A DNA stretch of 64,000 nucleotides from Neisseria macacae ATCC 33926 (GCF_022749495.1 NZ_CP094241.1:744001-808000), one strand, 5' to 3'; positions 43,004 to 52,257 are shown, counted from the stretch's first letter. Numbers and translations: made by a program. Notes: generated from the letters alone by a model not told the origin.

Positions 43004-43017
43004 AGAAGCGGATTTGA

Positions 43018-43051
43018 AGAAGGTCGTCTGAAAATTTTCAGACGACCTTTC
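43018..43051. terminator. Uptake-sequence terminator of trmA
   Basis: AAGGTCGTCTGAAAATTTTCAGACGACCTTTC: two uptake sequences back to back. Confidence 0.85.
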
Positions 43052-43057
43052 GTTTTA

Positions 43058-43164
43058 TATAGTGGATTAAATTTAAATTAGGACAAGGCGACGAAGCCGC
43101 AGACAGTACAGATAGTACGGCAAGGCGAGGCAACGCCGTACTGGTTTAAAGTTAATCCACTATA
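43058..43164. repeat. CREE, internally deleted form
   Basis: 107 bp. Its right terminal repeat provides the TAG stop of gph (43160-43162). Confidence 0.95.
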
Positions 43165-43807
43165 GAATCTTGAGCAAATCCGAAGGCGCTGCGATGCGTT
43201 GGTCGAACGGCCAAGTTTCGGTTTGGTCTTCGGCGGCGATATAGCCCCAGTCGGCAAGTATGGTTTTCATGCCGGCGTTGCGTCCGGCCTGCATGTCGCG
43301 TTCGGCATCGCCGACGTAAACCGTGTGTTGCGGGTCGGCATGGATTTGTTCGCACGCATACAGCATGGGTTTGACGCTGGGTTTGGATTCGCCGCAGGTG
43401 TCGCCGCTGACGACGACGGCGGGCGGGATGGCGAAGCCGAGTTTGGGGACGAGTTTGTCGGTGAAGCGCATGGGTTTGTTGGTGATGATGCCCCATTTGA
43501 TGCCGCGTTTGTCGAGTTCGGCAATCATTTCGTTCACGCCGTCGAACAGCGTGGTTTTGTCAGCATAGCAAAGGCTGTATGCTTCAAGGCATTCTTGCCG
43601 CCATGCTGCGAAATCAGGATGTTCGGCAGTCATGCCGACGCCGATTTTCAAAAGGCCGGCCACGCCGTGGCTGGCATACGGGCGGATTTCCGCGATGCTT
43701 TTTTCGGGCAGGTTATGGCGGCGCAATACGGTGTTGAGTGCGCCGCCGAGGTCTAGGGCGGTGTCGGCGAGCGTGCCGTCGAGGTCGAACAATACGGCTT
43801 GTATCAT
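43160..43807 (-). CDS. gph: Phosphoglycolate phosphatase (HAD family)
   Basis: 215 aa. FDLDGTLADT (8-17) holds the nucleophile Asp and acid/base Asp; TNKP near 110, Lys near 150 (ESKPSVKPML) and VGDAERDMQAGRNAGM near 170 complete the HAD motifs. Removes phosphate from 2-phosphoglycolate produced by DNA repair. The stop codon lies in the terminal repeat of a CREE, so the natural C-terminus may have been replaced by insertion; family length (about 220-235) allows loss of a few residues. Confidence 0.93.
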   Translation of the reverse strand: MIQAVLFDLDGTLADTALDLGGALNTVLRRHNLPEKSIAEIRPYASHGVAGLLKIGVGMTAEHPDFAAWRQECLEAYSLCYADKTTLFDGVNEMIAELDKRGIKWGIITNKPMRFTDKLVPKLGFAIPPAVVVSGDTCGESKPSVKPMLYACEQIHADPQHTVYVGDAERDMQAGRNAGMKTILADWGYIAAEDQTETWPFDQRIAAPSDLLKIL

Positions 43808-43831
43808 GTGTTTTCCTTTGGTTTTTCGATG

Positions 43832-43867
43832 GGGTCGTCTGAAAAGGGTTTCAGACGACCTTTGGGT
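43832..43867. terminator. Uptake-sequence hairpin between gph and the zinc exporter
   Basis: GGTCGTCTGAAAAG and GTTTCAGACGACCTTT. It follows the zinc-exporter stop on the minus strand. Confidence 0.7.
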
Positions 43868-44827
43868 TTAGTGGTGATGGTGTGCGCCGTCGGTTTCATT
43901 GGCACACAAGACGCTGTCGGGATGCGGGTGGTGTTCGCTTTCGATTTGGATGGTGCAGTGTCCGATGTTTTTGTGGGACAACTCGTGTTCAATGCGGTAG
44001 GCGATTTGCTCGGATTCGGCAACGGTCATGCTGCCGTCCACGACGATGTGGCAGGATAATACGTTGATATTGCTGGTAATCGTCCAGACGTGTAAGTCGT
44101 GGACGGATTTGACGCCGTCGGTGTTGCGGATAACGGCGAGCAGGTCGTCGGTGTGGATGTTTTCGGGCGCGCCTTCCATGAGGATGTGCAGCGTTTGCTT
44201 GAGCAGGCTCCAGCCGCTGCGTCCGACCAACGCGGCCACGAACACGCTGGCGAGCGGGTCCGCCCATTTCCAGCCGAACGCCATCATGAGTACGGCGGCG
44301 GCAATCGCGCCGATTGAGCCGAGAAGGTCGCTTAAAACGTGCAGATACGCGCCGCGCATGTTGACGTTGGCTTCAGTGTCGCTGTTTTTCAGCATGTAAA
44401 CCGCCACGCCGATATTGACCAGCAGCCCGATAACGCTGATGACGAGCATCCCCAGCGTGGCGATTTCGGGCGGATAAAGCAGGCGTTTGACGGCTTCGTA
44501 GAAAATCAGCACGGCGATGACCACCAGCGACAAGCCGTTGAACATGGCGGTGAGGATTTCAAAACGTTTGTAGCCGAAGGTCTTTTGCAGCGTGGTTTCT
44601 TTTTCGCCGAGTTTGAACGCCCACAACGCCACGCCCAAGGAAAATGCGTCGCTGAACATATGCCCTGCGTCGGAAAGCAGCGCGAGCGAGTGAGTCAGCC
44701 AGCCGCCGAACGCCTCCAGCAGCATAAAGGCGGCGATGATGATGAACGACACGCGCAATACTTTTTTGTTGGCGGTATGCGTGTGGGCGTGTGCGTGATG
44801 ATGGTGTTCGTGATGGTGAGTCGACAT
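43868..44827 (-). CDS. CDF-family zinc/cation efflux protein
   Basis: 319 aa from MSTHHHEHHHH. Six transmembrane helices; the His-rich head (MSTHHHEHHHHAHAHTHT), the zinc site in SLALLSDAGHMFSDAF (Asp/His of TM2) and LHVLSDLLGS (TM5, HxxxD), and a cytoplasmic dimer domain with VHDLHVWTI identify the ZitB/CzcD branch. Ends in a second His cluster (GAHHHH). Exports Zn2+ (and maybe other divalent cations) by proton antiport. An ATG 4 codons earlier (44839) is possible; I prefer the His-rich start. The next gene upstream lies 46 bases away. Confidence 0.93.
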   Translation of the reverse strand: MSTHHHEHHHHAHAHTHTANKKVLRVSFIIIAAFMLLEAFGGWLTHSLALLSDAGHMFSDAFSLGVALWAFKLGEKETTLQKTFGYKRFEILTAMFNGLSLVVIAVLIFYEAVKRLLYPPEIATLGMLVISVIGLLVNIGVAVYMLKNSDTEANVNMRGAYLHVLSDLLGSIGAIAAAVLMMAFGWKWADPLASVFVAALVGRSGWSLLKQTLHILMEGAPENIHTDDLLAVIRNTDGVKSVHDLHVWTITSNINVLSCHIVVDGSMTVAESEQIAYRIEHELSHKNIGHCTIQIESEHHPHPDSVLCANETDGAHHHH

Positions 44828-44839
44828 AACGTTCCTCAA

Positions 44840-44889
44840 CAGAGGTCGTCTGAAAATCCGGATTCAGGGTTTTCAGACGACCTTTTTGC
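44840..44889. repeat. Inverted uptake-sequence pair
   Basis: AGAGGTCGTCTGAAAATCC and GGGTTTTCAGACGACCTTTTTG. The right arm encodes the end of the DUF455 gene. The T run points the wrong way for the leftward genes, so it is a weak terminator for them. Confidence 0.6.
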
Positions 44890-45700
44890 CTTGTTTCAAA
44901 CCCTGTTCGAAATCTTCCAACATATCCAGCTCGAAGCGGCTGAAGCCCGCTTTTTCCCGCGCTTCGATGTTCACATAGCCGCGGAAGATAAACATATCGT
45001 AACGGGCAATCAGACTGCGGAACAGGGCGACAGGTTCCAAACCGCGTTCGCGGCAGAGGTGCTGATACCAATGGTTGCCGATAGCGACATGGCCCACTTC
45101 GTCGCGGTAAATGATGTCCAACACGCCGCAGGTTTCCGAATCGCCGCGCTGTTCCACCTTCGCGCGTATCCCAGGCGTAACGTCCAGCCCGCGCGCCTCC
45201 AATACGCGCGGCACCAACGCCATGCGTAATAGCGGGTCGTAGGCGGTTTTATACGCCATGTCCCACAAATGGTTGTGCGCCTCGAAATCGCCGTAATCGA
45301 AGCTGAAAGCGCGCAGCCTTTCGCGCATCAGGCGGAAGTGGTACACCTCTTCCTTCGCCACACGCACCCAGTCGCGCACAAACTGAAACGGCAGCGTGCG
45401 GAAACGGTATGCCGCGTCCAAAGCCAGATTGATGGCGTTGAACTCGATATGCGCAATCGCGTGCAGCATCGCCGCATAGCCTTCGGTCGTGTTTATCTTG
45501 CGCGGCGTCAGTTGCGACGGTGCGACCAAAACAGGCTTCGGCGGCCTTCCCGCGTGGCGGAAGTCCAGCGGCGCAGCGTTTGCTTCAGCACCGTCCATGT
45601 TCTGAACGGCGGCAAACGCCTCGTCCGTCAGCCGTCCTTTTTCATCGGGGTCGTCTGAAAGCAGGGCAAGTTCCAGCAAAGCATAGATATCAGGTTTCAT
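44873..45700 (-). CDS. DUF455 ferritin-like protein
   Basis: 275 aa. A four-helix diiron-type protein: AIAHIEFNAINLALDAAYRF (E and H in EFN/AHIE), AKEEVYHFRLMRERL (EExxH) and RDEVGHVAIGNHW (ExxH) supply the metal ligands of the ferritin-like fold. DUF455 proteins are related to MiaE-like hydroxylases but their substrate is not established. C-terminal Val-Val-stop is from an uptake sequence. Followed closely by the zinc exporter on the same strand. Confidence 0.87.
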   Translation of the reverse strand: MKPDIYALLELALLSDDPDEKGRLTDEAFAAVQNMDGAEANAAPLDFRHAGRPPKPVLVAPSQLTPRKINTTEGYAAMLHAIAHIEFNAINLALDAAYRFRTLPFQFVRDWVRVAKEEVYHFRLMRERLRAFSFDYGDFEAHNHLWDMAYKTAYDPLLRMALVPRVLEARGLDVTPGIRAKVEQRGDSETCGVLDIIYRDEVGHVAIGNHWYQHLCRERGLEPVALFRSLIARYDMFIFRGYVNIEAREKAGFSRFELDMLEDFEQGLKQGKKVV

Positions 45701-46004
45701 TCCAAGTCCGCCGTTTTTCGGAAAACAAATATTATAGCGTTTAAAAAAAACAATATAAGGAATATAATCTTTACAATTTGGCGTTGCACGTCAAAAACCA
45801 TTAAATACCACAGTTTGCGCAGTCGGCATACATTAAAGAATTGTGAAACCCGATTGTCTTTTCCGCAGGAAAAAATCCCGCAGCTTCAAAAAATTAGCCC
45901 TCGGGAAACACTGTTTGCAAAATGTAAACCGCCCATAAGCGGCTTGCATTGTTATTTTGTAACATCGATACTGGGCGCCACACCCCTTCCAACAAGGAAA
46001 AATA
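45701..46004. other. Divergent intergenic region, no gene
   Basis: About 300 bases, moderately AT-rich, between the DUF455 gene and lolA; no uptake sequence or repeat seen. lolA has AAGGAAAAATA ahead of its ATG. Confidence 0.6.
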
Positions 46005-46628
46005 ATGATGAAACAACACAACCTGTTCAAATTCCTCGCCGCTTCCGCACTGACCGCGACCATCGGTTTCGCACAGGCAGGCGCAGTGGATGCACTCAAG
46101 AAATTCAACAACGACGCCGACGGTATCAGCGGCAGCTTCACCCAAACCGTCCAAGGCAAAAAGAAAACCCAAACCGCACACGGTACTTTCAAAATCCTGC
46201 GTCCGGGCCTCTTCAAATGGGAGTACACCAAACCCTACAAACAAACCATCGTAGGCGACGGTCAAACCATTTGGCTCTACGACGTTGATTTGGCACAAGT
46301 GACCAAGTCCGCCCAAGACCAAACCATCGGCGACAGCCCCGCTGCCATCCTCTCCAACAAAAACGCCCTTGACAGCAGCTACTCCCTCAAAGAAGACGGC
46401 TCGTCCAACGGCATCGACTACGTTTTGGCAACGCCTAAGAAAAACAACGCCGGCTATCAATACATCCGCATCGGCTTCAAAGGCGACAACCTCGCCGCCA
46501 TGCAGCTGAAAGACAGCTTCGGCAACCAAACCTCCATCAGCTTCGGCGGCTTGAACACCAAGCCCAACCTCTCACGCGGCGCATTCAAGTTCACCCCACC
46601 CAAAGGCGTGGACGTGTTGAGCAACTGA
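46005..46628 (+). CDS. lolA: Outer-membrane lipoprotein carrier LolA
   Basis: 207 aa. Signal peptide to about residue 25 (QAGA). SGSFTQTVQGKKKTQTAHGTFKILRPGLFKWEYTKPYKQTIVGDGQTIWLYD is the diagnostic half-barrel sequence; the C-terminal FKFTPPKGVDV is typical. It carries lipoproteins across the periplasm from LolCDE to LolB. Closed by a strong uptake-sequence terminator. Confidence 0.96.
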   Translation: MMKQHNLFKFLAASALTATIGFAQAGAVDALKKFNNDADGISGSFTQTVQGKKKTQTAHGTFKILRPGLFKWEYTKPYKQTIVGDGQTIWLYDVDLAQVTKSAQDQTIGDSPAAILSNKNALDSSYSLKEDGSSNGIDYVLATPKKNNAGYQYIRIGFKGDNLAAMQLKDSFGNQTSISFGGLNTKPNLSRGAFKFTPPKGVDVLSN

Positions 46629-46638
46629 TGGTTTGATC

Positions 46639-46690
46639 ATAAAAAGGTCGTCTGAAACCCAATTTTCGGTTTCAGACGACCTTTTTGTTT
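46639..46690 (+). terminator. Uptake-sequence terminator of lolA
   Basis: AAAAAGGTCGTCTGAAACC...GGTTTCAGACGACCTTTTTG. Confidence 0.88.
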
Positions 46691-46811
46691 TTGAAGTTGT
46701 CGGTGATGCGTGTTTGAGTGGAAAACGCCTCTAGCCGACACAATCCGGATTTGAGGTTGCCAATTGATGGCAGGTAGGAAAAGTTCAAAGCGCCGTAACA
46801 AAGCGGATACC

Positions 46812-46846
46812 AAAAGGTCGTCTGAAAATATTTCAGACGACCCCGT
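46812..46846 (-). terminator. Uptake-sequence terminator of tehB
   Basis: Leftward GGGTCGTCTGAAATATTTTCAGACGACCTTTTGG, 5 bases past the tehB stop. Confidence 0.78.
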
Positions 46847-46850
46847 TCGT

Positions 46851-47708
46851 TTATACTTCAGGCTTTTTCGCCAACATGGTAACAAACTTAAACTGTATCG
46901 GATTGCCCGCCGCATCTTTCGCGTGCATGGCGCCGAGTTCCTCTTTGTATTCGGCAATCTCCCAGTCGCGGTAGTATTCGCGCAACTCGCCTTCTTTAAA
47001 TTTAAACGGAAAAGGCATAGGGCAGGGGAAGTCTTCAGTGTCCATCGCCGAAACGATCAGGTTGTAGCCGCCCGGGTTGGTATGCACCTGCATATCGGCA
47101 ATCACTTGCGGCACGAAACGCGGATACAAGAACATAAACACAACGGTCGCCACGATATAGTCGAAATGATCCTGAAGGTTGGCGGCATTCAAATCATATT
47201 CCACCGCCCGCACGTCAAGGTCTTCGATGCGCGCCAACTCGTTGACGTTTTGCACCGCCTGCGGATTGTTGTCCACGGCGGTTACGTCAAATCCTTTCAA
47301 ACCTAAAAACAGCGCATTACGCCCCTGACCGCAGCCCATATCCAAAGCCTTGCCCGCAGGAACGATATTTTCAGCCGCCACTACCGCCGAATGGGTCGCG
47401 CTCATGCCGTATTTCTTATTGAAATAATCTTTTGCCGCGCAATAAAGCGAGAGCTTGATTTCCGTGTCGTCCGTCAAAGGCTCGACCGTAAACTGTTGCT
47501 GCGGCGCGATCATGTGGTCGCCGTCTTCGGCAGTCAGCTCGATAGAAGCATTATCAGCTTCCGTCAATTTCAGACGACCTTGCAATACGTTCAGGCAAGC
47601 CCATTCCCCTTCGTCAAACGCATGACCCGCCCGCAGCGCGTCGGGAATCTCGTCTGCCTGCCAAACCGGCAGTTCCTGATAGCAAAAAAGTGCCATTTGT
47701 CCGTCCAT
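46851..47708 (-). CDS. tehB: SAM-dependent methyltransferase TehB, with N-terminal cupin-like domain
   Basis: 285 aa from MDGQMALFCYQ; the open frame to 47909 includes IS-adjacent sequence and is not used. Residues 1-90 are the DUF1971-like beta domain (ELPVWQADEIPDALR...) found in the long TehB of Haemophilus and Neisseria; an in-frame uptake sequence encodes GRLKLTE. Residues 110-285 are the methyltransferase: ALDMGCGQGRNALFL motif I and VNPGGY-type motif III region. Such proteins methylate tellurite or selenite; the natural role may be oxidative stress. Confidence 0.92.
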   Translation of the reverse strand: MDGQMALFCYQELPVWQADEIPDALRAGHAFDEGEWACLNVLQGRLKLTEADNASIELTAEDGDHMIAPQQQFTVEPLTDDTEIKLSLYCAAKDYFNKKYGMSATHSAVVAAENIVPAGKALDMGCGQGRNALFLGLKGFDVTAVDNNPQAVQNVNELARIEDLDVRAVEYDLNAANLQDHFDYIVATVVFMFLYPRFVPQVIADMQVHTNPGGYNLIVSAMDTEDFPCPMPFPFKFKEGELREYYRDWEIAEYKEELGAMHAKDAAGNPIQFKFVTMLAKKPEV

Positions 47709-47810
47709 CGTCGGTTCCTTCCAATCTGTTTGCGATAAGGTGCATATTATATGTCTGTTTCGAGTAGGGCATTGAATTATCGGTTTGCCTGCTGACGCAT
47801 TTGAAGAATC

Positions 47811-47815
47811 AGGTT
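47811..47815. repeat. Target-site repeat of the IS5 element, left copy
   Basis: AGGTT flanks the element on both sides (47811-47815 and 49034-49038). Confidence 0.6.
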
Positions 47816-49033
47816 GAGACCTTTGCAAAATTCCTTCCTCCCCCGGCAACCGAAACCCCAACACAGTTTTTCGGCTGTTTCCGCCCCAATCACTCCTGAT
47901 TCTACCCAAATGCGCCCTTAATCCTCCCCGGATACCCGATAATCAGGCATCCGGGCCGCCTTTTAGGCGGCAACAGGCACACTTAGCCTGTTAGCCGCTT
48001 TCAACAGGTTCAAACACATCGCTTTCAGATGACTTTGCGCACTCACTTTGAGCAGACCAAAATAGGCTGCCCGGGCGTAGCGGAATTTACGGTGCAGCGT
48101 ACCGAAGCTTTGTTCGACCACATAACGGGTCTTCGATAAATATCGGTTGCGTTTGGTTTGTGCTTCCGTCAGCGGACGGTTGCGTTGGGCTTTGCGCATA
48201 ATGCCGTCTAACAACTGATGGTCTTCCAGATGTTGCCGGTTTTCCTTGCTGTCGTAGCCTTTGTCGGCATAAACGGTCGTACCTTCGGCAATACTCTCCA
48301 ACAAAGGGGAAAGATGGTTGCACTCATGGGTATTGGCGGGGGTGATGTGCAGTTTCTCGATATAGCCTTCCTCATCGGTACGGGTATGTTGTTTGTAACC
48401 GAGTTTGTAGAGGCCGTTTTTCTTTGTCCAGCGGGCATCTTTATCCTTACTCGGTGTGGTTTGGCCGCTGACTTGTCCTTCCTCGTCGACTTCTATGGCC
48501 TGACGCTGTTTGCTGCCGCCAGTCTGAATAATGGTGGCATCAATGACGGCGGCAGATGCCTTCTCTACTTTTAGGTTTTTTTCGGCCAGTTGTCGGTTGA
48601 TCAGTTTGAGCAATTCGGACAGGGTATCGTCTTGCGCCAGCCAGTTGCGGTAGCGGCATAAGGTGCTGTAATCGGGGATGCTCAGTTCGTCAAAACGGCA
48701 AAACAGGTTGAAATCGATGCGGGTGATGAGGCTGTGTTCGAGTTCGGGATCGGAGAGGCTGTGCCATTGTCCGAGCAGGACGGCTTTGAACATGGACAAC
48801 AGGGGATAGGCGGGACGGCCGCGATGGTCTCGGAGGTAACGGGTTCTTTGACGATTCAGGTATTGCTCGATCGGTTGCCAATCAATCACCTGATCCAACT
48901 TCAACAGTGGAAAGCGGTCGATGTGTTTGGCAATCATGGCTTGTGCGGTTTGCTGGAAGAAGGTGCTCATGGAAAATCCCCTAAATGTCTTGGTGGGAAT
49001 TTAGGGGATTTTGGGGAATTTTGCAAAGGTCTC
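47816..49033. mobile_element. Complete IS5-family insertion sequence
   Basis: 1218 bp bounded by perfect 19-bp inverted repeats GAGACCTTTGCAAAATTCC (47816-47834 and 49015-49033), with a single transposase gene. AGGTT is repeated at both flanks. It resembles the neisserial IS1106-type IS5 relatives; exact name not assigned. It sits between tehB and the autotransporter gene. Confidence 0.92.
47963..48970 (-). CDS. IS5-family transposase
   Basis: 335 aa, full length. DDE domain: first Asp in AAVIDATII (near 143), second in TVYADKGYDS (near 235) and Glu in RYVVEQSFGTLHRKFRYARA (near 288), with the YREK-like signature. N-terminal DUF772-like part FFQQTAQAMIAKHIDR...LFCRFDELSIPDYSTLCRYRNWL. No frameshift or stop, so the element may still be active. 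Confidence 0.93.
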   Translation of the reverse strand: MSTFFQQTAQAMIAKHIDRFPLLKLDQVIDWQPIEQYLNRQRTRYLRDHRGRPAYPLLSMFKAVLLGQWHSLSDPELEHSLITRIDFNLFCRFDELSIPDYSTLCRYRNWLAQDDTLSELLKLINRQLAEKNLKVEKASAAVIDATIIQTGGSKQRQAIEVDEEGQVSGQTTPSKDKDARWTKKNGLYKLGYKQHTRTDEEGYIEKLHITPANTHECNHLSPLLESIAEGTTVYADKGYDSKENRQHLEDHQLLDGIMRKAQRNRPLTEAQTKRNRYLSKTRYVVEQSFGTLHRKFRYARAAYFGLLKVSAQSHLKAMCLNLLKAANRLSVPVAA

Positions 49034-49287
49034 AGGTTGCTGCAAATTGCTTATTTTCAGGTTTATATATTGTCATAAACTTATTATGATAAAATAATTT
49101 TTTTGAAATAAAATGATAATGCGATAAGCATTTTATAGTAAAATATGTCATTGTAAAATAAGTAATCAACTTACTGTAGATATTCAAAAATTATTCCCCT
49201 TAGGTTTAAGGTTGGGTAACGCCGTAATATTTAATTTAAGTCGTATTTTCTCATTTACTATCAATTTCTATTCTAAAGGAACTAAAC

Positions 49288-52116
49288 ATGCGTATTAAAA
49301 AATCTAGCTCAATTGTAAAAAAAAGCAATAATTGTCAATTGAGTACAGCATTAACTACTCTTACTTGTATGTTAGCAGGTATGTTTTCGACATACACCCA
49401 GGCGGCATCGATTTATGGATGTGATAGAAGCTTTTTTAGCAATGAAAATGCCAACGGTTGCTCTGCATCAGTAGGATTGGGGCAGAAATTAGATGGCTCC
49501 GTTACTGGTGGCAGTGCCCACAAAGGCTCTGCTAATAATAATCGTGTCAATGTTGCACACAGCGCACATATTTCAGGTGCTGTTCGTGGTGGAAGTTCGA
49601 CTGAAAAAGAAGCTAATCATAATGAAGTGGTGATAGGAAACAATGTCCAAATTGGTACAGAAAAAGATAGTGCATTTGTTTCGGGTGGTTCATCGAGCGA
49701 ATCAAGTGCTATTTTCAATGCTGTGCGTATTGGAGCTAATGCAATAATAAATGGTTTTGTTGAAGGTGGTTCTGCTAGTGCCGTAAAGACAGATGAGGCC
49801 AGCCGAAAAAATATTGAAATAGATTCCTCCAGCAACAGTGTTCATATTGGGGATAATTCGGTTGTAACAGGAAATGTCTATGGCGGTTCGGATGGGATGC
49901 TATCTTCCTTCAACGAAGTCTATATCGGTAACAATGTCAGGGTGGGTCCGAAACTTTCCGACGATCAGTTGGTCCTTGGTGGAATTGTTACAGGCGGCAG
50001 CGCAGGACATCAAACTGATTATGTTCATGTTGTCACTAACTCCAATATCGTTCATATCGGAGATGATTTTTATGCCGCACAAGTACTCGGTGGTAGTTCA
50101 GGTAAAGAATCCAGTGTCATCCCTGAGAATACGGAAAACGAAAACCGCGTGACTATCGGAGACCGTAGCAGAATATTTAATGTTGTCGCGGGTAATGGCA
50201 CAGACAAAGCGACTGTAAACAAAAATGAACTCAGAATCGGCAAAGATGCAAATATAAATATGATACGTGGTGGTTCTGCTTGGAATGGCAGCAATGTTTC
50301 TGAAAATTTGGTAACGATAGGTGCAAACCTGACTGCTGATGAGGTTATAGGCGGTCAAGCTGGCTTGGAGAGCGAGGCAAACAACAATACTGTCATGCTC
50401 GGCCGTAATGCGACAGTGAGAGATAAGCTTGTCGGAGGGGTGGCAGTCACACGTGCAAATGGCAATAAAGTTATGCTTAATAGAGATTTCAAGATTGCCA
50501 ACCTCTCAGGAGGGGGGGCAACAGAAGAAGCCAATAATAATATCGTTACGCTTTTGGGCAGAGGCGAAGTTTCCGGTGTGCTCTATGGTGGTGTCAGCGA
50601 TAAAAGTGCCGGTAATACGTTGAATTTGGGTAACATCGAAGAGCCGATAGAAATGAACAGCATATCTGCTGGTAAAGTTGGATATTTCAATACCTACAAT
50701 TTTTATCTACCCAACAATACCCGTAATCAAGATATCGCATTGAAACTGTTAGGTATTGAAGGGGATTTTGATTCAGTTATAGATTTGGGTAATGCTACGG
50801 TTAACAGCTATGTACCGGGAGATGCTGCTTTGAAAGCAGGAGATGTCGTACATTTGATACAGGTAGATTCCACTAGGGAAATTAAATGGACAGGACAAGG
50901 AAAAGTATTTCAAGGCGTTACTCTAACCCATGATTTGGCAGATATTGGCGTAGATGAGCAGTCAAAAAACCTAGATTTAGTATTTCGCAAGAATAATATT
51001 CAAAGCAGTACAAACGTTCCAGCTAACAACAATGGCTCTGTGAATAATACTGGTGCAGGGAATAAGAACAATGGCTCAAACAATAGTGACACAAAAATAT
51101 CCTCTGCTAATGGCTCTGTGAATAATACTGGTACAGGGAATAAGAATAATGCTTCAAACAATACTGACACCACAATACCATCTGCTAACGTAAACCCAAA
51201 AACTAAATCTTTGTTGCAAGGTCGTTTGGTTGCGCCAGCGTTGATTAATGGTGGTTCAGCTTACCTTTTGGAAGGTGGTTTGGAATCATTCTATCAAAAT
51301 ACCAATGTAGATAAAAACAAAGCAAATATCGGTTCTAACGGCTTTGCTAATGTCCGTGCCGATAACCGTGAAGTAACGACAGGCAGTCATGTAAAACTGA
51401 AAGGTATGACATTTGATGCAGGTTATGCATGGAATAAACCTTTAGGCTTGGGTAATCTAACATATGGTATTGCTGCCGAATACGGTTATACTCGTTATAC
51501 ATCACATTTGGACGACGGCACCAGAGGTAAAGGTAAGGCTTGGTACTTAGGTGCAAATACATTTGGGAATTACTTGTGGAACAATGGCTTGTATATGCAA
51601 GGCAGCCTTCGTGCCGGTCGTGTTTCAGGAGACTACCACAGTAACGATTTCGTGCATGCTAATGGCAACCAGGTTAACTATGACAGTAATTCCAACTACA
51701 TAGCGGGCCATATCGGTGCAGGTAAGATTTGGCAGCTAGGCAGTCTAAATTCATTAGATACTTATATTAAATACTTTGACTCCTATACATCTAGTGATAG
51801 AACCAAGTTGAATTCAGGTGAAACGTATAATTTTTCTTCAGTTCGTTCACAAAGAGGCCGTATTGGCGTGCAATACAACCATCAGTTAGCCAAAACGAAA
51901 CTGCATTTTGGTTTAGCTCATGAACGAGAATGGAATGGTCATGTACGTGCGCAATATCAAGGTCTCTCCTTACCTAGTCCGACTATGAAAGGAGGAACCA
52001 CTTTGGGTGAAGCAGGAATGAATTACCAATTGGGCAGTAAACAAGTGAATACAGCTCTGCAAGCTTATGGTGGTCGCCAACGAGGTGCAGGTCTTCATTT
52101 TGGTGTGAGATTCTGA
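49288..52116 (+). CDS. Type Va autotransporter with beta-helix passenger
   Basis: 942 aa. Long signal region (1-39, ending TQAA), then about 500 residues of a right-handed beta helix built on a loose repeat NxVxIGxNxxIxGxVxGGSS. Next is a disordered Asn/Ser/Thr linker with a 26-residue tandem duplication (581-632) and a C-terminal barrel from about 660 (SKVKLKGMTFDAGYAW, ending GLHFGVRF with Phe). Passenger ligands are unknown; adhesion or aggregation is the family guess. It is AT-rich compared with its neighbours and has no uptake sequence in 2.8 kb, beside an IS5 element: signs of recent acquisition. Confidence 0.87.
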   Translation: MRIKKSSSIVKKSNNCQLSTALTTLTCMLAGMFSTYTQAASIYGCDRSFFSNENANGCSASVGLGQKLDGSVTGGSAHKGSANNNRVNVAHSAHISGAVRGGSSTEKEANHNEVVIGNNVQIGTEKDSAFVSGGSSSESSAIFNAVRIGANAIINGFVEGGSASAVKTDEASRKNIEIDSSSNSVHIGDNSVVTGNVYGGSDGMLSSFNEVYIGNNVRVGPKLSDDQLVLGGIVTGGSAGHQTDYVHVVTNSNIVHIGDDFYAAQVLGGSSGKESSVIPENTENENRVTIGDRSRIFNVVAGNGTDKATVNKNELRIGKDANINMIRGGSAWNGSNVSENLVTIGANLTADEVIGGQAGLESEANNNTVMLGRNATVRDKLVGGVAVTRANGNKVMLNRDFKIANLSGGGATEEANNNIVTLLGRGEVSGVLYGGVSDKSAGNTLNLGNIEEPIEMNSISAGKVGYFNTYNFYLPNNTRNQDIALKLLGIEGDFDSVIDLGNATVNSYVPGDAALKAGDVVHLIQVDSTREIKWTGQGKVFQGVTLTHDLADIGVDEQSKNLDLVFRKNNIQSSTNVPANNNGSVNNTGAGNKNNGSNNSDTKISSANGSVNNTGTGNKNNASNNTDTTIPSANVNPKTKSLLQGRLVAPALINGGSAYLLEGGLESFYQNTNVDKNKANIGSNGFANVRADNREVTTGSHVKLKGMTFDAGYAWNKPLGLGNLTYGIAAEYGYTRYTSHLDDGTRGKGKAWYLGANTFGNYLWNNGLYMQGSLRAGRVSGDYHSNDFVHANGNQVNYDSNSNYIAGHIGAGKIWQLGSLNSLDTYIKYFDSYTSSDRTKLNSGETYNFSSVRSQRGRIGVQYNHQLAKTKLHFGLAHEREWNGHVRAQYQGLSLPSPTMKGGTTLGEAGMNYQLGSKQVNTALQAYGGRQRGAGLHFGVRF
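51031..51186 (+). repeat. Tandem 78-bp duplication in the autotransporter linker
   Basis: Two direct 78-bp units (51031-51108, 51109-51186) starting AATGGCTCTGTGAATAATAC. In frame; copy number could vary and change linker length. Confidence 0.9.
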
Positions 52117-52217
52117 TTAATTTCTGAGATTAAGATTTATTTGAAACAATCTGCAACGGTCTTGTCAACGACGCTCTATGCGGATGTTATTCAAACTATA
52201 TCTTTTCAGATGACATT

Positions 52218-52257
52218 AAAACCTGAATCCAGTGAAAACTGGACTCGGGTTTTTTCA
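52218..52257 (+). terminator. Terminator of the autotransporter gene
   Basis: AAAACCTGAATCCAGT, GAAA loop, ACTGGACTCGGGTTTTTT. No uptake sequence; a near-miss (TTTTCAGATGACATT) lies just upstream. Confidence 0.85.

Noticed and set aside
49500..50650. Repeated GGS/NNxV units as a possible CRISPR or direct-repeat array
   Set aside because: The repetition is at protein level only (beta-helix turns); no identical DNA repeats with regular spacers.
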